Source: Lunularia cruciata (lineage: Eukaryota; Streptophyta; Marchantiopsida; Lunulariales; Lunulariaceae). From it: a stretch of 64,000 bases of DNA. Position 1 is the first letter of the stretch; each line of letters starts with the position of its first letter. The notes under the pieces are model-generated. The model was given only the letters and a program-made list of their open reading frames with translations. It had not been told where the DNA came from and did no database searches. This document shows, one piece after another, positions 47,651 through 58,639 of the stretch. The position numbers were made by a program, and so were the translations under genes. The stretch spans positions 63,579,965-63,643,964 of the forward strand of contig OX419758.1 of assembly GCA_948567375.1 (NCBI GenBank), in the 5' to 3' direction.

Positions 47651-47898
47651 GATTAGATTAGATTCTTGAAGGGTTTCTTGAAGGATTTTCATCATCAGCT
47701 TGTCTCTTATATCTCATTTTTAGCATCTAGACAACAATTTCTACCTCAAGTTTACTTTTACAAAAAAATGAGTTTAATATCCTATGTTATGATCCTACCT
47801 CCTTGAAAGTTGGTATGGTGTGTTGCAAAAGCTCACAATCCTCAAAATGACATTGTACCAAAAATCTATAATTATAACGCAAACCATTGTTATCTTGT

Positions 47899-48481
47899 TA
47901 TAATATCATTAGCTAGGGATATTATCTAGAGGTAGAAATTTATTTTGTAATATTTAGAAGGATGTTATATATGATGGTCTATATAAATCAGATAGAAGTT
48001 TCACCAAAAAAATATTTCTACTAATAGGGTAGGGGCCAAAAATACCCTAAAACTTTCAAAGCCAATTTTAGATGCTTAAATAGATGAATTAGGCCTCAAG
48101 AATTAGAACATTATGTCCTTTGAAGAAATATGAATTTTCTTCTCCACCATGTTCATCTTGTTGAGAGCTTTCAAATGGTATCTCACCCATATTATTATGA
48201 GTTTCATTTAGGAGGATTCTCCAAAGATTCCCTCTAGTTAAACTTGTTTAACCAACCAGATAGAACAAAGATTGATATGTCATCCATCCATAGAACTAAT
48301 CTAAGGGTGGAGTTTGCTTACATGTCACCAATCCATATATATGACCCAAGGGTGGTGCTTACTTTGAGAGGGATACTCCTTGATATATAATAAAGACAAT
48401 GTGCTTCTTTGGAGCATTGGAGTATTGAGGGTTGAAGCCTTGCATTTCTATTGGAGGTTCTCCTATCCTTGGGATATTACA
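47899..48481 (+). repeat. Old solo LTR-A, with internal deletions
   Basis: 583 bp from TATAATATC to ATATTACA, more diverged and shorter than other copies. Flanking 5-mers CTTGT and CTTAA match at three of five. It is the most decayed LTR-A in the window and probably the oldest. Confidence 0.82.
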
Positions 48482-49306
48482 CTTAACTTGGTGCAAGGCC
48501 TAGGGCACATTATCAAACTCAATAGTTTCAAGTCTATAGTTAGCTGTTAGCCACTCTTTGAGCTCTAACATAAGCAAGTCATTCATGACTTGCAACACAC
48601 TTCCTTGATAATCCTAGATTCTCATATGTGAACTTCTCACCTAATAGTCTAACTGTCCAAAAAATTCATCTAAGGCTTAGTCAACATTTCTTAGTACTAC
48701 CCAATTAACACTAGAATTAGATATTAGAGCTTTGATATTAGAGCTTAAGACAATCATAACAAAGTTGAAAGTGCAACTTTCAATAATACACCTAGACTTT
48801 GCTTCATATCACTTGGATAAACTTTTCAAAATTTAATAGGGTTAGATTGTAGTAACACAATATTGACCAAATAATAATGAAATAATAAGAAATAGGTCAT
48901 CTTCATGAGTACATGGTTCAAGAATGGTTAGATGTAGAGGAAAACTCATAATGCAATTTTGTATTATTTCATGTTTCATTTGTATCAACTACTCATGAAA
49001 GAGTGCACCGGCACCAAGAAAACACCTCACAAAATAATGAAAATGAAAGATCCTAATTATGCAAGATGAATTCAAACTAAACTTTGAATATGATGATTCA
49101 ACATGATACAAAGAGGCTATTTCACTTCAAAGAATCCTACTCTAAAGAACATGTTCTAATTTTCTCCAAGGCATGTCTTCTCTAAAGAGTGTTCCCTTTA
49201 TGACCACTATATGTCTTTGCTTCTATGGAGTATTATCAATTCTATAGATCACCTAAGTTCCCTCGAGACAACGCTTCATGAAGATTACACCAAGGATGAA
49301 ACACAA
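48482..49306. other. No recognisable gene
   Basis: Somewhat less AT-rich than its surroundings, but no domain or repeat family identified. Confidence 0.5.
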
Positions 49307-49710
49307 TGTAACAATATGGAGTTCAGCAATGAAGTTAGTTAGGGCTAACAAAGTAGCAAATAGGAGAAATTAGCCTAGAATATTCTAGAGGTATCTAGAA
49401 AGCTTCTTGGTTAGTTTAGCTTGCACCCCAAGTAAGTAGCTTCTAGAAGCTACCAGCTAACTTAGCTTGCAAGCCAAGTAGGCGGCTTCTAGAAAGAAGC
49501 TTCTCAAGCTTCTCAGTTAACTTGGCTTGCACTCCAAGAAAGTGGTTCAAGGATACTTCTTGAGAAGTTTCTCAAGAGCCTTGCATGCTCCCTATAAATA
49601 CAAGAGGTTAAGCTCATGCTAGACATTTGAAGTTTACCCACATTTAAGTGTTCCAATGTGATCGTCCGTTCTCTTATTTCTCTCCTTGGTCTTGGTCTTG
49701 GTCTTTTACA
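49307..49710 (+). repeat. Element C 5' LTR (LTR-B)
   Basis: 404 bp from TGTAACAATATGG to GGTCTTTTACA. The U3 part contains GAATATTCTAGA (49378-49390), GCTTCTAGAAGC and AGAAGCTTCTC motifs upstream of the TATA box at 49593-49600. Confidence 0.94.
49593..49600 (+). promoter_or_regulatory. TATA box of element C 5' LTR
   Basis: TATAAATA in the context CTCCCTATAAATACAAG, conserved in every LTR-B copy including the decayed ones. It lies about 110 bp before the LTR end, which puts the transcription start near 49625-49630. Confidence 0.75.
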
Positions 49711-49723
49711 TTAGTATCAGAGC
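49711..49723 (+). other. Element C primer-binding site
   Basis: TTAGTATCAGAGC directly after the LTR; it differs from TGGTATCAGAGC only at the start. It serves the initiator Met tRNA. Confidence 0.88.
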
Positions 49724-50429
49724 ATGGGATGGATGGAATTTATGGACCACCAAATCCATTTCCAGCAAACCATTAGGATTTGTGTGTCCAAGTACTACCC
49801 AAGCATTGTGTTTCATACAATTTATCATCTCACTCTTTGGGTATGATTTTTTGCATGCAATCACCTTATTTGAGGAACCCTTTATACATTTGGTTGTAAT
49901 ATTGGAGAATGGTGGACATGTTGTATCTATGGGTTAATAAGTTAGATAAATTGGGAGTAGTGGGATAGAGTAGTAGCCATGGTGGCAATACCCAATGTTA
50001 GCATTGATATATAACAACAAATTGATCACCTTACTTGATTGTTGGATGAACTATGAGCTGGTATATCTCTCACTCAAGATGACCTCTGATAGCTATTATG
50101 GTAGCGCATCATGGACTAAGAGGGCAAAGAACCCCAAATCCATCATACTTTTCCAAGGCTAACACTCCAAGACTCAAGACATTGCTCACTAGAGAACTCA
50201 ATGAGAGAGAGATAGTTGCAAATGAAAGGATGATGAAGTAGTGGTACTCATCTTTTCCACTTGCTCTAAAGTAAGATCCCCTTTATCTTAGCTATGACTA
50301 ACTTTAGCTAATTGTGACTAATTTAAAACCATCCTTTATCTCTATATAAATAATATCTCTCAAGTACTAGTAATAACAAACTAAATATCATAATACTATA
50401 TACATACACAAATGGGTGTTACAGAACAA

Positions 50430-51300
50430 GACCATCAACTACAAGAATACACAAAGAGAGCACCAATTCAAGATGGAGAAGATTGAATCCAATTTCCAAA
50501 ACCTAAGGTGTTTGAAGGCAAGAATCTCTTGGACATAGTAGAGAATTTTGTGTTTGATTGCAAACTTTACTTTGAAGCTGCCAATCTTCAAGATGAATAA
50601 AAATAGATTCTCTTGGCTCCTAGCCAATAAGATGGCATGGCAAAACTTTGATGGTATTTTTGAGTGGAGCAAGCTGAATGACAAATTGTTACACCAATCT
50701 TGATAGGGGAAAAATTCAAGAATGCAATACTTGGTCAATTTAAAGCTATAAATGCCACATGAGACGCATGAGATAAGTTGATGAAATTGAAATAGATTGG
50801 CTCTGTAAGGAGCTACATCACACAATTCCAAAAGATCATCATGCACATTACAAATGTACAAGAAAGTGAAGTTATGGGTCAATTTGTGTGGGGCTTGAAG
50901 TCATGAACCAAATTGGAAGTGACCAAGCAAGAGCCACAAAATGTGGAAGAAGCCATGTAGTTGGTTGAGCACTTTGATTCCTTGGTTACAACTTGGTCTT
51001 GACCTTGACCTACACAAAACCTACCAGTACATTACACACAAGTGGAGGAACTGGCACCAATGGAGATTGATGTTGTCCAACGGAGATCACTTGGTACAAC
51101 GGATAGAGAAAGATTACAACAAAATGATAGTGTTTTTATTGTTGCCAAGTTGGATATCACATTGCTTAATGTCCACTTAGGAATAGGCGACCTCAATAAA
51201 TGCCCAGATGGAATCTATGGAGCACATTGAAATGATGAGAAATGATGAATCCTAGTAGGAGATTTTGAACCGCATGTTGGGAACTTGATTAGTCCCAATA
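50430..51300 (+). pseudogene. Element C gag (broken)
   Basis: The capsid-domain start reads KPKVFEGKNLLDIVENFVFD and KLYFEAANLQDE (about 50500-50598). The domain end reads IGSVRSYITQFQKIIMHITN (about 50795-50860) with several TGA/TAG stops between. A zinc knuckle at 51130-51172 reads CFYCCQVGYHIA, a stop, then CP; its spacing is CX2CX5HX3C rather than canonical. Confidence 0.78.
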
Positions 51301-51339
51301 GGATGGAAGGCTTGACTTATGCAAGTTTGCTTCACTTGC

Positions 51340-51665
51340 AAGGTATGATATTTGATTGGAGTTGTAGGATTTTAGGTTGATTCTAGAAGTTTGGAGAATT
51401 ACATGTCCATGTAATAAGCAAATGAATTACATGTTATTATCAAGCTAGTAATTGGAAGCAAATTAATAATCTGCATCCCATACCTCACATCCAATTACAT
51501 TGAGGTTAGGAAGGAGTAGTTGGAGAATATGAGGTTGATAGTGACACCTCTACATTATGATTTCATCTTGAGTTTTACTTGGCTTGAACATCATAAGGTT
51601 CAATTTGATTTGAATGGACAACAAATTAAAGTACAACACTAAGGTAGGAATTTCTAATTAGGTTG
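51340..51665 (+). pseudogene. Element C aspartic protease (broken)
   Basis: VDSRSLE at about 51380-51400 is the active site with Gly changed to Arg. The domain end is IVTPLHYDFILSFTWLEHHK near 51535-51605. It matches element D domain by domain. Confidence 0.78.
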
Positions 51666-51714
51666 TTTGGCACCTTTGAGTAAGACACCTAAGAATAGTC
51701 ATTCACAAGATGAG

Positions 51715-51890
51715 AAGTTTGTTAGGAAAGCAACCATGGAGCAAGCTTTGAAGGGTGATGAGTCCCTACATGGGAAGTATGTTAGTGAAGCAACCATAGA
51801 GCAAGCTTTGAAGGGTGATGAGTCCCTACATGGGAAGTTTGTTAGTGAAGCAACTAAAGAGTAAGCTTTGGAGGAAGATAAGTCTATCTT
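51715..51890 (+). repeat. 20-residue coding tandem repeats in element C pol (three copies)
   Basis: Two nearly identical 60-bp units encode FVRKATMEQALKGDESLHGK and YVSEATIEQALKGDESLHGK. A third, FVSEATKE then a stop then ALEEDKS, is degraded. They lie between protease and RT as in element D. The unit is acidic and helix-prone. Confidence 0.92.
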
Positions 51891-51949
51891 TGCATTGTGG
51901 ATCAAGCCAATTGCACAAGGAGAATTTGAGGAGAGGTAGGAGCTTCATC

Positions 51950-53250
51950 AAGCAAGGGTTGATCCAATAGTTAAAGAGTTTGCCAATGTGTTTCTGGATG
52001 ATCTACCAAAGGGATTACTCTTTGATTGTGGTATGCCCTTCAAGATTGAGTTATTGAGTTATTGCCAAGGAGTAATCCAATGAGTAGACCAATCTATTGG
52101 CTCTCACCAAAGGAGTTGGAGGAGTTACAAACAACACTTATGAAGTTGCTAGAGAAGGATTTCATACGACATAGTACATCTCCTTGGGGAGCACCAATAC
52201 TATTTGTTCCAAAGAAGGATGGAGGACTTTATTTCTATATTAACTACCTGGGCTCAATAAACAAACGGTGAAGAATGCATATCCCTTGCCTTGAATTGTT
52301 GACTTGCTTGATCAATTGAGTAGAGCACAATACTTCTCAAGTTGGATCTTTGCAATGGCTATTGGCGAATCCACAATGATAGGAAGATGTGCAAAAGATT
52401 TCCTTTCACACAAGGTATGGGAATTTCAAGTGGAAAGTTCTACCTTTTGTGCCCACTAATGCTCCAAATCTTCATGGATTAGATGTATCAGGTGTTGGAT
52501 GGACTATTGGATCAATACGTGGTGGTGTTCTTGGATGATATCTTAATCTACAGAAAGATAGAGGAAGAACATGTAATTCATATGCAAGAAGTCCTAAGAC
52601 AACTACAAGAGTGGAAACTTTATTGCAAGAAGTCAAAGTGTGCCTTTTGGCAGAAGGAAGTTACTTGATTGGATCATAAGATCTCATAAGATGAAATAAA
52701 GATGGAAGAGGAGAAAATCAAGGCCATTATTGATTGGCCTACTCCAAAGGATGTTATAGAAGTATGCGCATTTAATAGATTGGCCAAATTTTACCAACGG
52801 TTCATCCACTATTATGCCCATGTAGTTGCACCATTGACTGATCTCTTGGGGAAGAACTCAAGCTTTCAATGGACCACCAAATACAAACAAGCATTCTAGA
52901 AGCTAAAAAATTTGGTATCTTCAAGACCCATTTTGCAACCATATGATCCTCAACTACTTTATATGGTTGATTTCAATGCTTTTAACTTTGCAATTGGAGC
53001 CATGTTGCAACAAGAATTGCCAAATGGATTACATCCCATTGCCTTTGTGTCTCACCAACTAAATATAGCTGAAAGGAATACTCTACTCAAGATCAGAAAC
53101 AACTAGTAATGGTATATGACATCAAGGTATGGAGGCATTATCTCTTGGGGAAACAAGTGATCATGCAAATTGATCACAAACCATTATTGTAAACAATACA
53201 CTTGGATCACATGAAGAGTTGACATCATCGATGGGAGAAGCAATTGCAAT
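51950..53250 (+). pseudogene. Element C reverse transcriptase and RNase H (broken)
   Basis: Fingers: RPIYWLSPKELEELQTTLMK and GAPILFVPKKDGG (about 52090-52225). Palm: DQYVVVFLDDILIYRK with catalytic FLDD near 52520-52535. Thumb: EEEKIKAIIDWPTPKDVIEV and FYQRFIHYYAHVVAPLTDL (52702-52860). RNase H: LLYMVDFNAFNFAIGAML (the first Asp retained within VDF) and YLLGKQVIMQIDHKPLL. The frame changes several times. Confidence 0.88.
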
Positions 53251-53254
53251 TGTT

Positions 53255-53700
53255 TGACATCAAACTTGAGTACAAATGGAGTTGGTTCCATCTCATCCTT
53301 GATGCCCTATCATGATGGTCTGATCTGAAGTCTCTCCCTCTTATCACAGCAGCCATTACAATGGTGTCAATCAATGTCAAGGTCCAAAACAAGTTTAGGT
53401 CAACTCTTCAACAAGATCCCTTCTTCCAGATGGTACATGGTCATCTTGAAACATGTGACAAGGCATACAACACCTTCTCCTTCAAGGAATGCCTTCCATT
53501 CCATGAGGACCAAATATATGTTCCAACCAAGGGTGATCTTTGACTTAGACACCTCCATGAAGCCCATGACTTACCAATCATTGGTCACATGGGTGTGGAC
53601 AAGACCTTGGGTATTCTTCAATGCCAATGGTGGTGGCCCAACATGATATAAGATGTTCAAGACTTTGTCCAACCATGTGAGAGATGCCAATGCAACAAGG
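53255..53700 (+). pseudogene. Element C integrase N-terminus (cut by element E)
   Basis: KVQNKFRSTLQQDPFFQMVH (53370-53430) is the linker. The zinc-binding region LHEAHDLPIIGHMGVDKTL is spread over two frames near 53550-53610. The Cys pair region CERCQCNK ends at 53700, where element E begins. Confidence 0.82.
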
Positions 53701-54445
53701 TGTAATACTCCAAGGACAAGAGAAGAGAGAAAATATAAATTTCACACTCAATCATCCGATGCTCCAAAGGAACACCTTCTCTTTATTATATAGACAAAGA
53801 GGATCTCATCCAAGGAAGCTCCACCATAGGGTTAGGGACATAAATAGGTGACATGTTAGGAAAATTACTTACTTAGATGGGTGACATGTTGGTCCTGATC
53901 CTATCTGGTTGGTCAAATAAGCTTTGACCGGAGGGAATCCTTTAGGGAATCTTCTTGTAAGAATCTCATAATCACATGGGTGAGGTACCATTGGAAAGCT
54001 CTTGCTGAGACAAAGCAGGGGGGGAGTGAAGGCCAACCTTTCCTCAATATTTGGGGGGGGGGGGTGAGAATTCACACATTTTCAAAGCCTAATTCATCCG
54101 TTTAGGCCTCCAAAATTGCTTCAAAGATTTCAAGTATATTTCGGTTCCTACTCTATTAGTAGAAGTACTTACTCCCCTTTTGGTGATTTACTTATTCCCT
54201 TCTGATCTATTTACTCCATCATGTGTACATCCTTCTAGATGTTACCAAACCAATTCTCACCTTTAAATCATATGTCTAACTATTGGTTTTAAGGTTTTCA
54301 AGTCTATTTCAATCTCTACCCTACCAATAGAAGTTCTCTTTTGGTGATACTTCTATCTGATCTATTTTGTCCATCATGTATAACATCATTCCTGATGTTA
54401 CCAAATCAAATTTCACATCAAGATCATATGGCTCTTGGTATTACA
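53701..54445 (-). repeat. Element E 3' LTR (LTR-A)
   Basis: 745 bp, plus strand TGTAATACTCC to GGTATTACA. It contains a run of 12 G near 54053-54064, longer than in other copies. Confidence 0.94.
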
Positions 54446-54460
54446 AACCTCTCTCCTTTT
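54446..54460 (-). other. Element E polypurine tract
   Basis: On the minus strand AAAAGGAGAGAGGTT directly precedes the 3' LTR; it primes plus-strand DNA synthesis. Confidence 0.8.
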
Positions 54461-54485
54461 AAGATGCAACATCCTCGTTGTGCAA

Positions 54486-54764
54486 TTATTGCTCAAACAC
54501 TTGTACCAAAATTGGTGCATGAGTCAAATTGACAGCGAGTTCCCAGGTTGCCCCATAGAGGGAGTAACCTTTCCATTGTACTAGATAGTACACCTGTGGA
54601 TGGCAAGTACCACACATGCATTTTTGGAGGATACGCTCCACTTCATATTTCTCCGTGCCATCAATGAGTGTTGGACAAGGTCGAAGGTCTTGTGTGGAAT
54701 GATAATGGCCCAATCAGGGAGCATATTTTCATAGTAGGAAGACATGGAACATTGGATGGATCTA
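54486..54764 (-). pseudogene. Element E chromodomain and integrase end
   Basis: KYEVERILQKCMCG, then YYLVQWKGYSLYGATWEL is a well-preserved chromodomain (LVQWKGY with both aromatic-cage positions kept). Upstream, reading across a frame change, is FHVFLL and KYAPDW, the junction peptide that continues the integrase C-terminus from 55502. Confidence 0.88.
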
Positions 54765-55501
54765 TGTAATACCAAGGGTTAGCCATATGATCTAGATGTG
54801 AAATTTGGTTTGGTAACATCAAGAATGATGTTATACATGATGGTCAAAATAGATCAGATAGAAGTATCACCAAAAGAGTACTTCTACAAATAGTGCAAAA
54901 ACCGAAATAGACTTAAGAACCTTAGAACCAATAGCTAGACATATGATTTAAACGTGAGAATTGGTTTGGTAACATCTGGAAGGATGTTACACATGATGGA
55001 CTAAACAGATCAGAAAGAGGTATCACCAAAAGGGGACTTCTACTAATAGAGTAGGAACCGAAATATGCCTGAAATCTTTGAAGGCAATTTCGGAGGCCTA
55101 AACGGATGAATTAGGCCTCAAAAATGTGCACATTGCCCCCCCCCAATAGAGGAGAGGCTGGCCTTCCCTCCCCCCTGCTTTGTCTCATCAAGAGCTTTCC
55201 AACGGTACCTTACGTGATTCTGAGATTCCTATAGGAAGATTCCCTAAAAGATTCCCTCCAATCAAAGCTTGTTTGACCAACCAGATAGGACCTAGACCAG
55301 ACAGGTCACCCATCCAAGTAAGTAATCCAAGGGTGGAGCTTGCTGACATGTCACCTATCTGTGTCCCTAATCCTATGGTGGAGCTTCCTTGGAGGAGATC
55401 CTATTTGTCTATATAATAAAGAGAAGGTGCTCCTTTGGGGCATCGAATGTTTGAGTGTGCAATCTATGTTTTCTCTCTTCTCTTGTCCTCGGAGTATTAC
55501 A
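54765..55501 (+). repeat. Solo LTR-A nested in element E integrase
   Basis: 737 bp from TGTAATACC to GTATTACA, flanked by ATCTA (54760-54764) and ATCTC (55502-55506). It is opposite in orientation to element E and splits its integrase C-terminus between LPPHMEI and FHVFLL. Confidence 0.93.
55409..55421 (+). promoter_or_regulatory. TATA box of LTR-A
   Basis: CTATATAATAAAG, kept in nearly every LTR-A copy. The embedded AATAAA could also act as a polyadenylation hexamer in readthrough. Confidence 0.7.
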
Positions 55502-56545
55502 ATCTCCATGTGTGGTGGTAGCTCAAGGTGATAGGCCACAATGCCAACTTGATGAAGAATTGGAAAAGGCTCAATAAAACAAGGTCTAAGCTTACAAGGG
55601 CCAACTAATGTGAGGTGGGTTGTAGACAACTACACTTGATCCTCAACATTGAACTCCATGTCCCTATGGTGTGCATCGGCATACTAATTCTATTGATTTT
55701 GTGCAATCTGCAATCTATGCTTGGTGCTCTCTACACCTTGTTGGATTCTAAAAATAAATGTGTTGACTGCATCAACTTTGGTAGGCACCGAACTGATCTT
55801 CATTAAGCTAGAAGGTGTGAAGGGATGCTCACCATACATGAGGAAGAATGGAGTGACACGGGTGGATGCATTCACCAAATTTTAGTAAACAAATTCCACT
55901 AAGGGGAGTAGGGTGTCCCACCTTTCTTGCTCTTCTAAGGTGAAGCCGTGCGACATGTCTTCAATAGTGCAATTAGCCCAATCTATTTGTCCATCTATTT
56001 GTGGGTGGTAAGTTATAGACATGGCCGACTTGGTTTTGAAGAAACCAAAAAGAATTTTCCATAACAAACTAGTGAATTGAGTGCCTCTACTGGTGATGAG
56101 TACTCAAGACAAGCTTTGGTGAGAGAAGACTACATCTAAATATAATTGAGCTAGTTGTGGAGCAGTCACATCCTTGGTAGTAGGGCGTACATGAATCATT
56201 TTGTTGAGCCAATCCACAAAGACCACAATGGAGTCAAACCTTGACTGAGGTGGTCTTCGGTAATTCACAAACTATATCCATACTTACTTGTTCCCAACAT
56301 TGTATAGGAGTTGGGAGAGTTTGCAGGATCCTTGTAGGAGCTTGATTAGAAACTTAGTTCTATTGACAAAGTAGGCAGCTATGTATGTACTCCATCACGT
56401 TGTTGCTCATCTTGGGCCAATAGTAATGGCATTGGACTTCTTCCGAGGTCTTGTCCACTCCGACATGACTTGTAATGGCCAAATCATGATATATTGCTAG
56501 AATAGTGGTGTGGGATATTTGAGATCCATATTTTGCCATCACGAA
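55502..56545 (-). pseudogene. Element E integrase (broken)
   Basis: Zinc region at 56542-56360: IYHDLAITSHVGVDKT and YIHSCLLCQ (H, H, C, C kept). Core: DSIVVFVDWLNKMIHV (about 56245-56200, first Asp kept), then LLWKILFGFFKTK and ITYHPQIDGQIDWAN (about 56000), where the catalytic Glu reads Asp. C-terminus: VGPCKLRPCFIEPFPILHQV, then AYHLELPPHMEI at the solo LTR junction. Confidence 0.87.
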
Positions 56546-58133
56546 AGGTGAGTCCTTGGGTGTTGGTGATGCCTTTAGACGATTGCGCTCCTATAATCTA
56601 TGGATTAGTTTTTGTAGCAACCAGAATCTCTAGCCAGAATGCAGGGTTAATCTTAACCTCTACCACCAAATTGTTTGCATATATATATCCATTCATATAT
56701 ATATATATATATGTCAAAATATATCAGCATGCGGGTGAATGCATCTACAAGTTGCCTCTTACCTTCCACGTAGGTGATTGTCATGTTGAAGTGTTGTTGC
56801 CACTCTGCCTACCAAATTTGGTGACAAGATAGATCTTTTTGTGTCTCCAAGAAGACTAGAGGTTTGTGGTCTATCTCTACTACAAATGCCTTCTTGCTCA
56901 AATAGTGCTTCCAATGCTTGGTTGCAAGGACAATAACCAGCTCTTCTTATTTTGTGTTGTGATAGTTATGCTATGCTAGTAACAACTTTTGAGAGAAATA
57001 TGTAACTAGATGCCATCCGTCATGCCACTCTTGTTGTAGGATTGCTCTTATTGTTATGCTTGATGCATCTTTGCCAACTTGATTGGACGTTATGGGTCAT
57101 ACCACTTCAAGATTGGTGCATGTAGTAAGGCGGCTTTCAGTTCTTGAAAGGCCAACTCTTGTATGGTTCCTCACACCCAGTTCTTCCCCTTGCCAATTAG
57201 TGCCATTAAAGGCTATGCAAACTTGGAGAAGTCCTTGAAAAATTGATGATAAAATCTCATCAACCCCTAGAAGCTCTTGAGTTGAGTTTGATCTTCTAGG
57301 GCACTCTATTTTTGAATGACCTCTATTTATCTACTTGAATGCCCTTTGCACTTATTCTATGCCCCAAGTAGTCTAATTCAGACTTGCCAAACTTGCACTT
57401 TGAGATTTTTGCATACAATAGATTTTGTCCTAGAATCCAGAGGACTTTTCATAGATGTTGTTTATGTTCTATCATCGTGCTACTATATACTAAGATGTCA
57501 TCCAAGAAGATGATAACAGACTTATCCAAGTATGGATGAAATATGTCATTCATTAGACTCATGAAAGTGTTAGATGCATTGGTGAGGCCAAAAGGCATCA
57601 TGAGATACTCAAAGTTGCCATACTTGGTTTAAAAGGCAATTTTGTACACATCCTTCCTTGCAATTTGGATTTGATTGTAACCACTCTGCAAGTCAAGTTT
57701 GGTGAAGTATCTTTCTCCATGGAGTTGATCAAACAGGTCATCCATGCAAGGTAATGAATATTTGTTTTTCATTATTTGTTGATTAAGATCTCGATAGTCA
57801 ATGCATATGCACATTGTATTGTCCTTCTTCTTAAAAAAACAAGACAAGAGCCCCATATGGTGATATGTTGGGTTGGATGAGCCCTTTTTGCAGCATCTCC
57901 TCAATTTTAGTCTTACACTCCTCCAACTCATGAGGTGAGAGATGATATGGGGCCTTACAAGGAGGTGTCTTCCCCAGGATTGTCTCAATTTTATGATCTA
58001 CTCTCCTTTTTGGTGGTAATCTTGAGAGTAGATCATCGGGAAAGACATCTTGAAACTCCTCCACCACATCCTTCAATTTCTCATGAATTTTTCCATTGAG
58101 TTGTGCACTATGGACTTCTCTTATTAGACCCAT
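56546..58133 (-). pseudogene. Element E reverse transcriptase and RNase H (broken)
   Basis: RT: ISPYGALVLFF (about 57855), FTKLDLQSGYNQIQIARKDV (about 57700) and catalytic [11 protein letters not shown] (about 57520-57487). Thumb to about 57300. RNase H ends with KKAFVVEIDHKPLVFLETQ (about 56890-56835). A TA-rich microsatellite sits at 56680-56712, where element A has plain coding sequence. Confidence 0.87.
56680..56712. repeat. (AT)n microsatellite within element E
   Basis: Two runs of AT dinucleotides flanking CCATTC. They are absent at the same place in element A (about 1670-1685), so they expanded after the two copies separated. Confidence 0.85.
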
Positions 58134-58299
58134 GAAACATATATCGGTCTTATATATAGTTGTCGTCCCTATGACATAAAGAGACAGTTTTTGCGTGTGT
58201 TATTTTTCTTTAGCCCAAATAATCAACCATTGGTGGGTTCTCACTACTTTCTTCCTCCAATCTACCATAGTGTTGTAATGATCCATCCATGTTATGCCT

Positions 58300-58610
58300 A
58301 AGTTTGCATCATAATGAGCTAATTGTATCACTCACCGCTCAATTGCTTCTTGATATTCTCCTATAGAGAGTGTTACCCGTCTAGGTAATGATTTAATCCT
58401 CTCTATTTGCTTGTTCGGTAACTCTACTTCTTTGTTCTCATCTCTGTCTAGATCCATTCCAAATCTTATTGCAATAGAGCAAGACAAGAAATTCTAGCTC
58501 CCGGATCTCTTAATACTCTCACTTGATTGCTTTTTAGGACTCCATTCACGATAATCAATTGTGAGGTTGCCTTTTGGGACCTTTGCACACTTGTCCTCTT
58601 CCTTCCCTTC
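58300..58610 (-). pseudogene. Element E aspartic protease (broken)
   Basis: It reads NGVLKSNQVRVLRDPGARISCLALLQ in two overlapping pieces (each under twenty residues when split at the DPG). It matches element A's protease. The active-site sequence is RDPGA in place of IDSGA. Confidence 0.6.
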
Positions 58611-58614
58611 CTAC

Positions 58615-58635
58615 CCTAAACCCTAAACCCTAAAC
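58615..58635. repeat. Three perfect CCCTAAA telomere-type repeats
   Basis: Exactly three plant telomere units inside the gag/protease junction of element E. The aligned position of element A (about 4035) has unrelated T/C-rich sequence and is about 14 bp shorter. Confidence 0.93.
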
Positions 58636-58639
58636 TTCC

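Noticed and set aside
58615-58635. Chromosome end
   Set aside because: Only three units, embedded in retroelement gag sequence.
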